A stretch of DNA of 64,000 nt, from positions 45,399-109,398 of the forward strand of contig NZ_QPJL01000012.1 in NCBI RefSeq assembly GCF_003337565.1, read 5' to 3'. The notes below the pieces were generated by a model. The model did no database searches. It saw only the letters and a program-made list of their open reading frames with translations, and had not been told where the DNA came from. Of the stretch, positions 25,653 through 35,276 are shown one piece after another. A program made the position numbers and the translations under genes. Every line of letters starts with the position of its first letter. The first letter of the stretch is position 1. The stretch comes from Paracoccus lutimaris. Lineage in GTDB: Bacteria > Pseudomonadota > Alphaproteobacteria > Rhodobacterales > Rhodobacteraceae.

Positions 25653-27208
25653 ATCGTCTCCTTCAGGCGCTCGCGCAGCGCCAGGGCATCGGTCAGCGTC
25701 AGGAACGACCGCTGCGCCTGCGGCAACGTTTCGGGAAAATCCGAACGGCAATGCGCGCCCCGGCTTTCCCGCCGCATCAGCGCCGCGCCGGCGATCAGCG
25801 TGGCGGTGGCGGTCATGTTCAACAGCGCCGGGCAATCGGGCTGGGCGGCCTCGACCTGCGCAATCTCGTGCAGACAACGGCTCAGGCCGTCCGCGTCGCG
25901 GACGACGCCCGCGCCCTCGGTCATCGCCCGGCGAAGCCGCGCGACCAGCGCCGGATCGGGAACCGCAGCGGGCGCAAGCTCGGGCAGCACGAGTGGCGCG
26001 GCCTCCTCGGGCAGATCGCTTGCCGCCTCGATCGACAGCGCCGCGCGGCGGGCATAGACCAGCGCCTCAAGAAGCCCGTTCGAGGCCAGTCGGTTCGCGC
26101 CATGCAGCCCGGTCGAGGAGGCCTCGCCGCAGACCCAAAGCCCGGCAAGGCTGGCGCAGCCATCGGCATCCACCGAAACCCCGCCCATATGGTAATGCGC
26201 TGCCGCTGCCACCGGGATCTGCGCGCGGGTGGGGTCGATCCCCGCCCGGGCGCAAGCCCCGGCCACGGCGGGAAATTCGCTCAGGATGCGCTCGCCCAGA
26301 CAGGCGCGCGTGTCCAGCGCCGGCCGCAGCCCGGCCCGGCTTTGGGAATAGACCGCGCGGGCGACGATATCGCGCGGCGCAAGCTCCGCATCGGGATGGA
26401 CTGCCTGCATGAAGCGTTCACCCAGACGGTTCACCAGATGCGCCCCCTCGCCCCGCAGGGCCTCGGTCGCCAAGGGTGCCGGATCCTCGCCGCAATCGAT
26501 TGCGGTGGGGTGGAACTGCACGAATTCGGCATCCGCGATCACCGCGCCGGCCCGCGCCGCCATGCCGATCACCTGCCCGCGAATGCGCGGCGGGTTGGTC
26601 GTCACCGCGTAAAGCCCGCCCGAGCCGCCCCCAGCCAGCAGCACCGCCGGCCCTTCGATGGCAATGGGGCGCGAGCCGTCGGCCCGCGTCACCTCGATCC
26701 CGGTGACGCGACCATCGCAAAGCCGCAGCCCGGTCGCCATCATCCCTTCCAGCACCTGCACCGAGGCGGTCTCGCGCACCGTCGCGATCAGCGCGCGCAT
26801 GATCTCGGCCCCGGCCTGATCGCCGCGCACCCGCACCACGCGGGCGAAACCATGCGCCGCCTCGCGCGACATGACGTAGCTGCCGTCAGGCTTGCGATCA
26901 AAGGGGGTGCCCAGCCGGGTCAGGTCCAGAATATGCTGGCGTGCCTCTTGCGTGACCAGATCGGCCACGCCCGCATCCACGGTGCCCGCGCCCGCGCGCA
27001 GCGTGTCATGGGCATGGGCGGCGGGCGAATCGGCGGGGTCCATGGCGGCGGCGACACCGCCCTGCGCCCAGGCCGAGCTTGCCCCCTGCCCCAGCGCCTC
27101 GGGCGAGATCATCAGCACCGGGCGCGGCGCAAGTTTCAGCGCCGCGTAAAGCGCACCAAGCCCTGCGCCGACAATGATGACGCGCCCGGTCGGGATCACC
27201 TGCATCAT
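25649..27208 (-). CDS. nadB: L-aspartate oxidase
   Basis: This 519-residue flavoenzyme oxidises L-aspartate to iminoaspartate for NAD synthesis. The FAD-binding VIIVGAGLGALYAAL opens the protein, SSAWAQGGVAAA follows near residue 45, and HYHMGGVSVD and SSTGLHGANRLASN are the active-site and flavin regions of the succinate dehydrogenase/fumarate reductase flavoprotein family. The C-terminal helical domain is typical of NadB. The gene starts 4 nt after the nadA stop. Confidence 0.95.
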   Translation of the reverse strand: MMQVIPTGRVIIVGAGLGALYAALKLAPRPVLMISPEALGQGASSAWAQGGVAAAMDPADSPAAHAHDTLRAGAGTVDAGVADLVTQEARQHILDLTRLGTPFDRKPDGSYVMSREAAHGFARVVRVRGDQAGAEIMRALIATVRETASVQVLEGMMATGLRLCDGRVTGIEVTRADGSRPIAIEGPAVLLAGGGSGGLYAVTTNPPRIRGQVIGMAARAGAVIADAEFVQFHPTAIDCGEDPAPLATEALRGEGAHLVNRLGERFMQAVHPDAELAPRDIVARAVYSQSRAGLRPALDTRACLGERILSEFPAVAGACARAGIDPTRAQIPVAAAAHYHMGGVSVDADGCASLAGLWVCGEASSTGLHGANRLASNGLLEALVYARRAALSIEAASDLPEEAAPLVLPELAPAAVPDPALVARLRRAMTEGAGVVRDADGLSRCLHEIAQVEAAQPDCPALLNMTATATLIAGAALMRRESRGAHCRSDFPETLPQAQRSFLTLTDALALRERLKETI

Positions 27209-27212
27209 CCGT

Positions 27213-28265
27213 TCAGGCCGCCAGTTTGCGCGACAGGTCGATCATGCGCTGGACAGCGATGCGCGCGCGGTCGGCGATGTCCTTGTCGACCTCGACCGCG
27301 CCGCTCATCGTGTGCAGCGACCACAGCACCTTTTCCAGCGTGATCTTTTGCATATAGGGGCACATGTTGCAGGGGCCCAGAAACTCGACCTCGGGGTTCG
27401 CGTCCGAGATATTGGCCGCCATCGAGCATTCGGTGACCAGCATCACCTGCTTTGGCCGCTCCCGTTCCACCCAGCCCTGAATATTCGCGGTCGAGCCGGC
27501 ATAATCGGCCTCGGCCACCACGTCGGGCGGGCATTCGGGATGGGCGATGATCTTCAGCCCCGGATTCCAGTCGCGGAAATCGCGCAGGTCCTGGGCGGTA
27601 AAGCGTTCATGCACGATGCAGGCGCCGTCCCACCAGACCACGCGCTTTTGCGGCACCTTGTTGGCGACGTTCTGCGCCAGCCATTTGTCAGGCGTCATGA
27701 TGACCGTGTCGCTCTCCATCGCCGCCACGATCTGCGCCGCATTGGCCGAAGTGCAGCAGATGTCGGATGCCGCCTTCACCTCGGCGGTGGTGTTGACGTA
27801 GCTGACGACCGGGGCACCGGGGAAACGCGCGCGCATCTCGGCGATGCCTTCGGCGGTGATGCTTTCGGCCAGCGAACAGCCCGCCTCCATATCCGGCATC
27901 AGCACGGTCTTTGCAGGGTTCAGGATTTTCGAGGTCTCGGCCATGAAATGCACGCCGCATTGCACGATCACGTCGGCCTGAACCTCGGTCGCCTTGATCG
28001 CCAGATGCAGGCTGTCGCCGACCACGTCGGAAATGCCGTGATAGATCTGCGGCGTCATGTAGTTATGCGCCAGCACCACGGCATTGCGTTCGCGTTTCAG
28101 CTTGTTGATCGCGGCGACATAGGGCGCATGGATCGCCCAATCGGGCCAGGGCATCACGCGGTCCATGCGGGCATGAATGTCCTTCATGCTTTCCGCCAGC
28201 TCCAGCGAGGGGGCCAGATCGTAATACCGGGACAGCTCGTCCCGGATCGTGGTCAGATCGAGCAT
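27213..28265 (-). CDS. nadA: Quinolinate synthase
   Basis: This 350-residue protein condenses iminoaspartate with dihydroxyacetone phosphate to quinolinate. Candidate ligands of its single [4Fe-4S] cluster are the cysteines in QCGVHFMAE, HPECPPDV and CNMCPYMQ. VLAHNYMTPQ and the SDVVGDSL block are family signatures. The ATG at 28265 has GGGGAGGACC upstream, so the longer upstream frame is not used. It is the first gene of nadA-nadB-nadC. A weak palindrome CGTTTGCTAACG (28328-28339) lies 63 nt upstream and could be an operator. Confidence 0.95.
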   Translation of the reverse strand: MLDLTTIRDELSRYYDLAPSLELAESMKDIHARMDRVMPWPDWAIHAPYVAAINKLKRERNAVVLAHNYMTPQIYHGISDVVGDSLHLAIKATEVQADVIVQCGVHFMAETSKILNPAKTVLMPDMEAGCSLAESITAEGIAEMRARFPGAPVVSYVNTTAEVKAASDICCTSANAAQIVAAMESDTVIMTPDKWLAQNVANKVPQKRVVWWDGACIVHERFTAQDLRDFRDWNPGLKIIAHPECPPDVVAEADYAGSTANIQGWVERERPKQVMLVTECSMAANISDANPEVEFLGPCNMCPYMQKITLEKVLWSLHTMSGAVEVDKDIADRARIAVQRMIDLSRKLAA

Positions 28266-28429
28266 TTGGTCCTCCCCAAGACTGCCCGTATCGGCAAGGC
28301 CGACGCCGGGCCGAACCTCATGTGCCGCGTTTGCTAACGGATTGATCCCGCGAGGGCAAACCCATTCCCCCAATCAACGCATCAGGGCCCGGGATAGTTC
28401 AGGCCCTGCCCAAATTTCAGGCAGAAATC

Positions 28430-29065
28430 CTAACCGATCCAGCGCGCCGGGATCAGCCCGCGCAGGGCGTTTCCGACCCATAGGCGGACCTGCGGCAGAT
28501 CCCGCGCCATCAGGGTTTCCTCGTGGCAAAGGCCGCGGGCCAGCAGATCGGCGCGCAGGACCCCGGCCAGCAGGCCCGAACCCAGCGGCGGCGTACGCAT
28601 CCCCGCACCCCGGTCAAAGAACAGCGTGGTGATGGTGCCTTCGCAGACCTCACCGCGCTGGTTCAGAAAGATCGCCTCGTCGATGCCTTGGGGCAGCGCG
28701 GCGCGGGCGGCGTCATAGGCGGCGCGGCGCGTGGTCTTGATCCGCAGCCACGGGTCATCCGCATCCAGCCGGGCACCGGCCAGCGCCAGCCGCCATTCCG
28801 CCCGCGCGGGCGGCAATGCAGCCTGCGTCACCTCGATCCGGCCGGTCGCGTCCAGCGTCAGCCGCAGCCGCGCGGGCGCCCCCGCCGGGCCGGTCAGCGC
28901 GGCGCTTGCGGCGGCAATATCGCAGGGCCAGCCCAGCAATCCGGCGCTGGCCGTCAACCGGGCCAGATGCTCGTCGCGGCGCGGACAGGCGGCGCCGTCC
29001 CACAGCGCGGTCTCGATCAGTTTCAGGCCGGGTTCACCAGCGCCTGCGCGTAGCGGGCTTTCCAC
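28430..29065 (-). CDS. pabC: Aminodeoxychorismate lyase-like class IV aminotransferase
   Basis: The product is a 211-residue fold-type IV PLP enzyme, short compared with typical PabC (about 270). Visible pieces are KLIETALWDG at the N-terminus, KTTRRAAYDAARAAL with the likely PLP lysine (K of IKTTRR), and EVCEGTITTLFFD. It would convert aminodeoxychorismate to p-aminobenzoate and pyruvate for folate. I place the start at GTG 29065, inside the end of pabB, because AGGAGG lies just upstream and no ATG exists near the conserved N-terminus. The 43-nt overlap suggests translational coupling. Confidence 0.85.
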   Translation of the reverse strand: MESPLRAGAGEPGLKLIETALWDGAACPRRDEHLARLTASAGLLGWPCDIAAASAALTGPAGAPARLRLTLDATGRIEVTQAALPPARAEWRLALAGARLDADDPWLRIKTTRRAAYDAARAALPQGIDEAIFLNQRGEVCEGTITTLFFDRGAGMRTPPLGSGLLAGVLRADLLARGLCHEETLMARDLPQVRLWVGNALRGLIPARWIG

Positions 29066-30156
29066 AGTGCCTCCTCCCATTCGCCATCGGCGGTCGAATC
29101 CTGCACGACGCCGCCGCCCACATTCAGCATCACCCGGCCATCCGGCCAAACCGTCAGCGTGCGGATCGCGACCGAGAAACAGGCCGCCCCGTCCGGGGCC
29201 ATCCAGCCGATGCTGCCGCAATAGACGCCGCGCGGATGCGGCTCGACCTCGTGGATGATCTGCATGGCGCGGATCTTGGGCGCGCCGGTGATCGAGCCGC
29301 AGGGAAACAGCGCCCGCATCAACGCCCCCAGATCGGCGGGCCGGGCCAGTTGCCCCACCACGCGCGAGGTCATCTGATGCAGGGTGGCAAAGCTCTCCAC
29401 CGCGAACAGCTCGGGCACCCGGACCGAGCCGATCCGCGAAATCCGTCCGATATCGTTGCGCAGCAGATCGACGATCATCAGGTTTTCGGCCCGGTTCTTT
29501 TCGGATGCCGCAAGTTCGGCGGCCAGCACCGCGTCGCGCACGGGGTCGGGATCGCGGGGCGCGGTGCCCTTCATCGGCTGCGCCTCGATCCGGCCCCCGG
29601 CATCCAGGGAAAAGAACAGCTCGGGCGAGCGCGACAGGATCGCCGGTCCCTGCCCCAGATCAAGGAAAGCGCCAAAGCCCACCGGCTGGCGTGCCGACAG
29701 CGCCGCGTAAAGTTCCAGCGGGCTGCCCGCGATCAGGCGCGAGGCAATCGGAAAGGTCAGGTTGACCTGATAGCAGTCGCCCGCCGCGATATAGTCGCGG
29801 GTGCGGGCAAAAGCGCGGGCATAATCCTGTTGCGAGACAAGTGGTTGCAGGGGCGCAAGCCGTGCAGCATCGCCTGCGGGCAAGGCGGGCGCGGGCAGCG
29901 GCGCGTCATAGACGCCAAAGGCCATCAGCGGCACATCCCGCGCCGCAGGCATCAGAGGTGCCAGCACCGGTTCCAGCGCATAGCCAAGCTCATAGGAGAG
30001 ATATCCGGCGATCCATGCGCCGTCCCGCCGCCGCGCCTCAAGCCGTGCCAGGGCCGGCGCGACGTCCTCGGGGCGCGCGACGATGACAAGCTCCTCCGGG
30101 TCCCGGAACAGGCAAGGCCCACCGTCTGGTCCGAATTCGCAAAGGATCACGCGCAT
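29023..30156 (-). CDS. pabB: Aminodeoxychorismate synthase component I
   Basis: This 377-residue chorismate-using enzyme of the PabB/TrpE family converts chorismate and ammonia to aminodeoxychorismate. Family markers are QPMKGTAPRDPDP, the KNRAENLMIVDLLRNDIGR block and GSITGAPKIRAM. It is shorter than full TrpE-like proteins because the N-terminal half is reduced. AAGGGAG precedes the ATG at 30156. The glutaminase PabA is not in the window. The downstream pabC overlaps it, giving a two-gene folate operon. Confidence 0.94.
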   Translation of the reverse strand: MRVILCEFGPDGGPCLFRDPEELVIVARPEDVAPALARLEARRRDGAWIAGYLSYELGYALEPVLAPLMPAARDVPLMAFGVYDAPLPAPALPAGDAARLAPLQPLVSQQDYARAFARTRDYIAAGDCYQVNLTFPIASRLIAGSPLELYAALSARQPVGFGAFLDLGQGPAILSRSPELFFSLDAGGRIEAQPMKGTAPRDPDPVRDAVLAAELAASEKNRAENLMIVDLLRNDIGRISRIGSVRVPELFAVESFATLHQMTSRVVGQLARPADLGALMRALFPCGSITGAPKIRAMQIIHEVEPHPRGVYCGSIGWMAPDGAACFSVAIRTLTVWPDGRVMLNVGGGVVQDSTADGEWEEALWKARYAQALVNPA

Positions 30157-30253
30157 CACTCCCTTATGGGCTGCGCAGGTATCACGGCTGGGGATGCCGG
30201 GACAATCTGGTTTCCGGGGCATGTTTCGGGGGGAACCGGGCGTTGAATGTTTT

Positions 30254-30284
30254 GACGGCGCGGGGTGACAGTCCCCGCGCCGTC
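30254..30284. terminator. Strong hairpin downstream of the thu operon
   Basis: GACGGCGCGGGG (30254-30265) pairs perfectly with CCCCGCGCCGTC (30273-30284) around TGACAGT. It lies just beyond the last gene of the operon on minus and before the pabB start region. The minus-strand tail is AAAA rather than T, so it may act as a transcript-stabilising hairpin or through Rho. Confidence 0.55.
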
Positions 30285-30315
30285 CATGCCGCTGATCGTG
30301 GATGCGCCCCGAAAC

Positions 30316-31485
30316 CTAAAGTGCCAGAGACACCCATGCGCCATTGCGCTTGCTGGATCGCACGCAGGCATCGACGAAAGCCACGCCCTCAAGCCCTTCC
30401 TTGAGGCCGGGGAAGGTGACGGCCGGATCGGGCGCCGCCCCCTCGCGCCGGGCAAGAATGGCGCGGGCGGCCTCGGCATAGATATTGGCAAAGCCTTCCA
30501 GATAGCCCTCGGGGTGGCCTGCGGGAACGCGGGTAACGCGGGCCGCATCCGGTCCGGTCCCGGCCCCGCCGCGCGACAGCCGGTAACGCGGCTGGCCCAG
30601 CGGCGTGACCCACAGATAGTTCGGGTCCTCTTGCGACCATTCGATCCCGGCTTTGGTGCCGTAGACCCGCAGCCGCAGCGCATTTTCGCAGCCCGAGGCG
30701 ACCTGCGAACACCACAGCATCCCGCGCGCACCACCCTTGTAGCGCAGCAGCACATGGCCGTTGTCATCGACCAGACGACCGGGCACGAAGCTTTGCAGAT
30801 CGGCGGCCAGGCTTTCCAGCTCCAGCCCGGTGACAAAGCCCGCAAGGTTGAAGGCATGGGTGCCGATATCGCCGGTCGCCCCGCCCGCGCCGGTCTTGGC
30901 CGGATCGGTGCGCCAGCCTGCCTGCTTGTTGCCGGACTGCTCCAGCGGCTCGGCCAGCCAGTCCTGCGCATATTCGACCTGCACCAGCCGGATCTCGCCC
31001 AGATCGCCGGCCGCGATCATGGCGCGGGCCTGCCGGATCATCGGATAGCCGGTGTAATTATGGGTCAGCACGAACAGCGCGTCAGAGCCTTCGGCGCTTT
31101 TGGCCAGCTTTTTGGCTTCGGACAGGGTTGCGGTCAGCGGCTTGTCGCAGATGACATGGATGCCGCGTTTCAGGAATTCGCGCGCGACCGGGGCATGCAT
31201 GTGGTTGGGCGTGACGATGGCGACCGCCTCGATCCCGTTCTTGCGGCGGGCCTCGTGCATGGCCATCTCGGCGAAATCGCCATAGGCGCGCGGCACGCCA
31301 AGTTCCGCCGCCGAGGCCGCGCTTTTTTCCGGGGTCGAGGAAAAGCAGCCGGCAACCAGATCATATTGATCGTCGATGCGGGCGGCGATGCGGTGGACGG
31401 CGCCGATGAATGCGCCCTGCCCGCCGCCGACCATGCCAAGCCGGATCCGGGGGGCGCGCGCCTGAGCGGGGGTGGTCTGGGTCAT
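30316..31485 (-). CDS. Gfo/Idh/MocA-family NAD(P)-dependent oxidoreductase
   Basis: This protein of about 389 residues has a Rossmann start, RLGMVGGGQGAFIGAVHRIA, and the family motif in the variant form CDKPL, where EKP is usual; the lysine remains. The C-terminal alpha/beta domain contains GGATGDIGTHAFNL, which provides the catalytic histidine. Substrate is unknown; in this operon a sugar, keto-sugar or inositol derivative is likely. ATG codons at 31500 and 31497 are also possible; 31485 is used because the Rossmann domain follows soon after. It follows the thuB-like gene by 69 bp. Confidence 0.85.
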   Translation of the reverse strand: MTQTTPAQARAPRIRLGMVGGGQGAFIGAVHRIAARIDDQYDLVAGCFSSTPEKSAASAAELGVPRAYGDFAEMAMHEARRKNGIEAVAIVTPNHMHAPVAREFLKRGIHVICDKPLTATLSEAKKLAKSAEGSDALFVLTHNYTGYPMIRQARAMIAAGDLGEIRLVQVEYAQDWLAEPLEQSGNKQAGWRTDPAKTGAGGATGDIGTHAFNLAGFVTGLELESLAADLQSFVPGRLVDDNGHVLLRYKGGARGMLWCSQVASGCENALRLRVYGTKAGIEWSQEDPNYLWVTPLGQPRYRLSRGGAGTGPDAARVTRVPAGHPEGYLEGFANIYAEAARAILARREGAAPDPAVTFPGLKEGLEGVAFVDACVRSSKRNGAWVSLAL

Positions 31486-31554
31486 GGCATCTCTCATCAT
31501 GCAAGAATGGCTCCGGCGGCGGCTGGGAGGGCCCGCCGCCGGAAGGGTTGCGCC

Positions 31555-32604
31555 CTAGACGGCCAGCATCCGGCCCGACTCGGCCGAGGATTCCTCGGCC
31601 CGGTCAAGCAGCATTTGCAGCGCCGCGCCACGGGCGAAGTCGGGCTCAGCCGCCCCTTCGCCCCGGATGGCGGCGATGAAGCGCTGATAGATCGTCGGCA
31701 CGGGCGGGGTCTCGACATCGTGCCACAGGGCGGTTTCCAGATCCGGGCTGAGGCAGGCGCGCAGCCGGCTGACGCCGCCCTCGAAGCCGACCTCAAGCCC
31801 GCCCAGATCGCCATAGATGCGCAGGCGCAGATCGTTCAGATGTCCGGTCGCGAAACGGGTCGCGGCGACGGTGCCAAGGGCGCCATTGGCCAGCACGATC
31901 TGCATGGTCGCGCTGTCATTGGCATCCAGCACATATTCGCCGATCTTGCCGCCCGGCGCCTTGTCAAAGGTCTTGAGCAGGCACGAAACCGCCTCGGCAT
32001 CCTGCCCGGCGATGAAGGTCGCAAAGTCCAGGATATGGATGCCGACATCGCCCAGAACCCCCTTGGAGCCATGGGCGGTCGAGACCCGCCACAGCCATTT
32101 CGGGTCGGTCTTCCAGTCGCCCCAAGCCGGCTGGGTCAGCCAGCTTTGCAGATATGAGGCCTCGAAATGGCGCACGGTGCCGATCTGCCCCTCGCGGACC
32201 ATGCTGGCCGCCTTTTGCAGCGCCGGCACGTTGCGATAGCTGAGGTTGACCATGTTCACCACGCCCGCATTGGCGGCGATCCCGGCCATGGCCTCGGCAT
32301 GGGCGGCATTGGTCGCCAAGGGCTTTTCGCACAGCACATGCTTGCCCGCCGCCAAAAGCGGAATGGTCGTCGGGTAATGCGCGGCATCCGGCGTCACGTT
32401 GGTCACGGCATCGAACTCACCCCAGGCCAGCGCCTCGTCGATCGAGGCAAAGCCGTTGGGGATCTTGTGCGTGGCCATGAACTCGGCCAACTGGGCGGGG
32501 CGGGTATCGACCCCCGCCACCACCTCGACGCCGGGGATCGCGGCAAAGGCCTCGGCATGGTTTGCAGCCATCCCGCCCGTGCCAAGGATCAGCATCCGCA
32601 CCAT
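31555..32604 (-). CDS. thuB: Gfo/Idh/MocA oxidoreductase, ThuB-like
   Basis: This 349-residue dehydrogenase has the N-terminal MLILGTGGMAANHAEAF Rossmann motif, CEKPLATNAAHAEAM with the canonical EKP, and GVLGDVGIHILDF with the likely catalytic aspartate and histidine. In Sinorhizobium, ThuA and ThuB act together in converting trehalose and related disaccharides to 3-keto derivatives. The gene shares one base with the thuA stop (TGATG). The ThuB name rests on family type plus the thuEFGKAB gene order. Confidence 0.78.
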   Translation of the reverse strand: MVRMLILGTGGMAANHAEAFAAIPGVEVVAGVDTRPAQLAEFMATHKIPNGFASIDEALAWGEFDAVTNVTPDAAHYPTTIPLLAAGKHVLCEKPLATNAAHAEAMAGIAANAGVVNMVNLSYRNVPALQKAASMVREGQIGTVRHFEASYLQSWLTQPAWGDWKTDPKWLWRVSTAHGSKGVLGDVGIHILDFATFIAGQDAEAVSCLLKTFDKAPGGKIGEYVLDANDSATMQIVLANGALGTVAATRFATGHLNDLRLRIYGDLGGLEVGFEGGVSRLRACLSPDLETALWHDVETPPVPTIYQRFIAAIRGEGAAEPDFARGAALQMLLDRAEESSAESGRMLAV

Positions 32605-33389
32605 CAGCGATACCCCTCTTCGCCGTCCTGATGCAGCTTGGGGCCGCGTTCCACGATCGGCTCAAGCGCCTTTTCGACCGGGACATTCGGCGCGGCGCTG
32701 GGATCGGCGATGCGCGCAGCCGGATTATAGGCCCATTTCACCGCGTTCAGGATCACGCGCTGGACATTGGCGTCGTGATAGGTCGGATAGGTTTCGTGGC
32801 CGGGGCGGAAATAGAACACATTCCCCGCCCCGCGCTTGTAGGTCAGCCCGGAACGGAAAACCTCGCCGCCCGCGAACCAGCTGACAAAGACGGTTTCCAG
32901 CGGTTCGGGCACGCCAAAGGGCTCGCCATACATTTCCTCGTTTTCCAGCTCGAAATGATCGGGCAGACCGGCGGCGATGGGGTGGTTGCGCGAGGTCAGC
33001 CAAAGCCGCTCGCGCTCACCGGCCTCGCGCCAGGAAAGGTTGCAGGGCGTGCCCATCAGCCGCTTGAAGGGCTTCGAGAAATGCGCCGAATGCAGGAAGA
33101 TGGCGCCCATGCCCGACCAGACGGCATTGGCGACGCGCTCGACCACCGCATCGCTGACCTCGCCATGGGCCTTGTGGCCCCACCAGATCAGCACGTCGGT
33201 TTCGGCCAGCTTTTCAGGCGTGATGCCGTGGTCGGTGTCCTGCATGACAACGGTGCTGGCGGAAACGCCGCTGTCGCGGTTCAGCGCGTCGGCGATGGTC
33301 GTATGCATGCCCTTGGGATAGATCCCGGCGACGATTTCGTTTTCCTGCTCGTGGACGTTTTCGCCCCAGACGGTGACACGGATTGTCAT
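32604..33389 (-). CDS. thuA: ThuA-domain protein (trehalose utilisation)
   Basis: This protein of about 261 residues is made of a single ThuA domain with a class I glutaminase-like fold. Recognisable blocks are VTVWGENVHEQ at the start, LIWWGHKAHGEV, FLHSAHFSKPF, ENEEMYGEPF and YFRPGHETYPTYHD. The start is the ATG at 33389 with AGGAG upstream. Genetic work in rhizobia links thuA with trehalose, maltitol and sucrose catabolism through 3-keto sugars; the exact chemistry of this domain is inferred. It is coupled to thuB and follows the transporter ATPase by 42 bp. Confidence 0.88.
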   Translation of the reverse strand: MTIRVTVWGENVHEQENEIVAGIYPKGMHTTIADALNRDSGVSASTVVMQDTDHGITPEKLAETDVLIWWGHKAHGEVSDAVVERVANAVWSGMGAIFLHSAHFSKPFKRLMGTPCNLSWREAGERERLWLTSRNHPIAAGLPDHFELENEEMYGEPFGVPEPLETVFVSWFAGGEVFRSGLTYKRGAGNVFYFRPGHETYPTYHDANVQRVILNAVKWAYNPAARIADPSAAPNVPVEKALEPIVERGPKLHQDGEEGYR

Positions 33390-33431
33390 TTCATGCTCCT
33401 GCTTGTCCCGCATCCGGGACGGTTAGAATAG

Positions 33432-34439
<1,008 letters not shown>

Positions 34440-34442
34440 GAC

Positions 34443-35276
34443 TTAACCTTTCACGCCGCCGGCGGTCAGGCCCGCCACGATCTTGCGTTGGAAAATAAGG
34501 ACGAGGATGATCAGCGGCACGGTCACGATGACGGATGCCGCCATGATCGGCCCCCAGGGGATTTCCTGCGCCGAGGCGCCCGAAAGCAGACCGATGGCCA
34601 CCGGCACCGTGCGCATGGATTCCGTGCTGGTGAAGGTCAGCGCGAACAGGAACTCGTTCCATGCCCCGATGAAGGCCAGAAGCCCCGTGGTCACCATCGC
34701 CGGCCACAGAAGCGGCAGGAACACCTGGGTGATGATGACCCAGGGCGTCGCGCCATCGACGATGGCCGCTTCCTCGATCTCGACCGGCAGGTCACGCATG
34801 AAGGTGGTCAGCACCCAGACGGTAAAGGGCAGCGTGAAGATGGTATAGCTGAGGATCATCGCCCAATGGGTGTTGAAGATGCCCAGGAAGCGAACCAGTT
34901 CAAAAAGTCCCGCGAGCACGGCGATCTGCGGGAACATCGAGACCGCCAGAATCGTCATCAGCAAAAGGCCGCGCCCGCGGAACCGCACCCTCGCCAGCGC
35001 GTAGGAGGCCGTAACCCCCAGCAGCAGCGAGAATGCTACCGTCGCCGTCGCGATAATCAGCGAGTTGGCGATGGAATAGAGGAAGTTCTTGCTGCTCAGC
35101 ACAGCCTTGTAATTGCTGAGATCCAGCGTCTCGGGCCAGTAATTCACCTGAAACAGCGCGGTGCCCGAGGTGAAGCTGGTGACGATGGCGTAATAGAACG
35201 GAAACACCGAGAAAACGACGATCACCACCACCAGCGCATAAAAGCCGATGTCTTTCAAAAGCTTGTGCCGGGTCAT
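34443..35276 (-). CDS. thuG: Disaccharide ABC transporter permease (MalG type)
   Basis: This 277-residue permease has six membrane helices and the EAA loop EEAAIVDGATPWVIITQV near residue 180. The start at 35276 (MTRHKLLKDIGFYALVV) overlaps the thuF stop as ATGA; the frame continues upstream inside thuF but has no membrane character there. It forms the channel with ThuF. Substrate is inferred from linked thuA/thuB. Confidence 0.9.
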   Translation of the reverse strand: MTRHKLLKDIGFYALVVVIVVFSVFPFYYAIVTSFTSGTALFQVNYWPETLDLSNYKAVLSSKNFLYSIANSLIIATATVAFSLLLGVTASYALARVRFRGRGLLLMTILAVSMFPQIAVLAGLFELVRFLGIFNTHWAMILSYTIFTLPFTVWVLTTFMRDLPVEIEEAAIVDGATPWVIITQVFLPLLWPAMVTTGLLAFIGAWNEFLFALTFTSTESMRTVPVAIGLLSGASAQEIPWGPIMAASVIVTVPLIILVLIFQRKIVAGLTAGGVKG

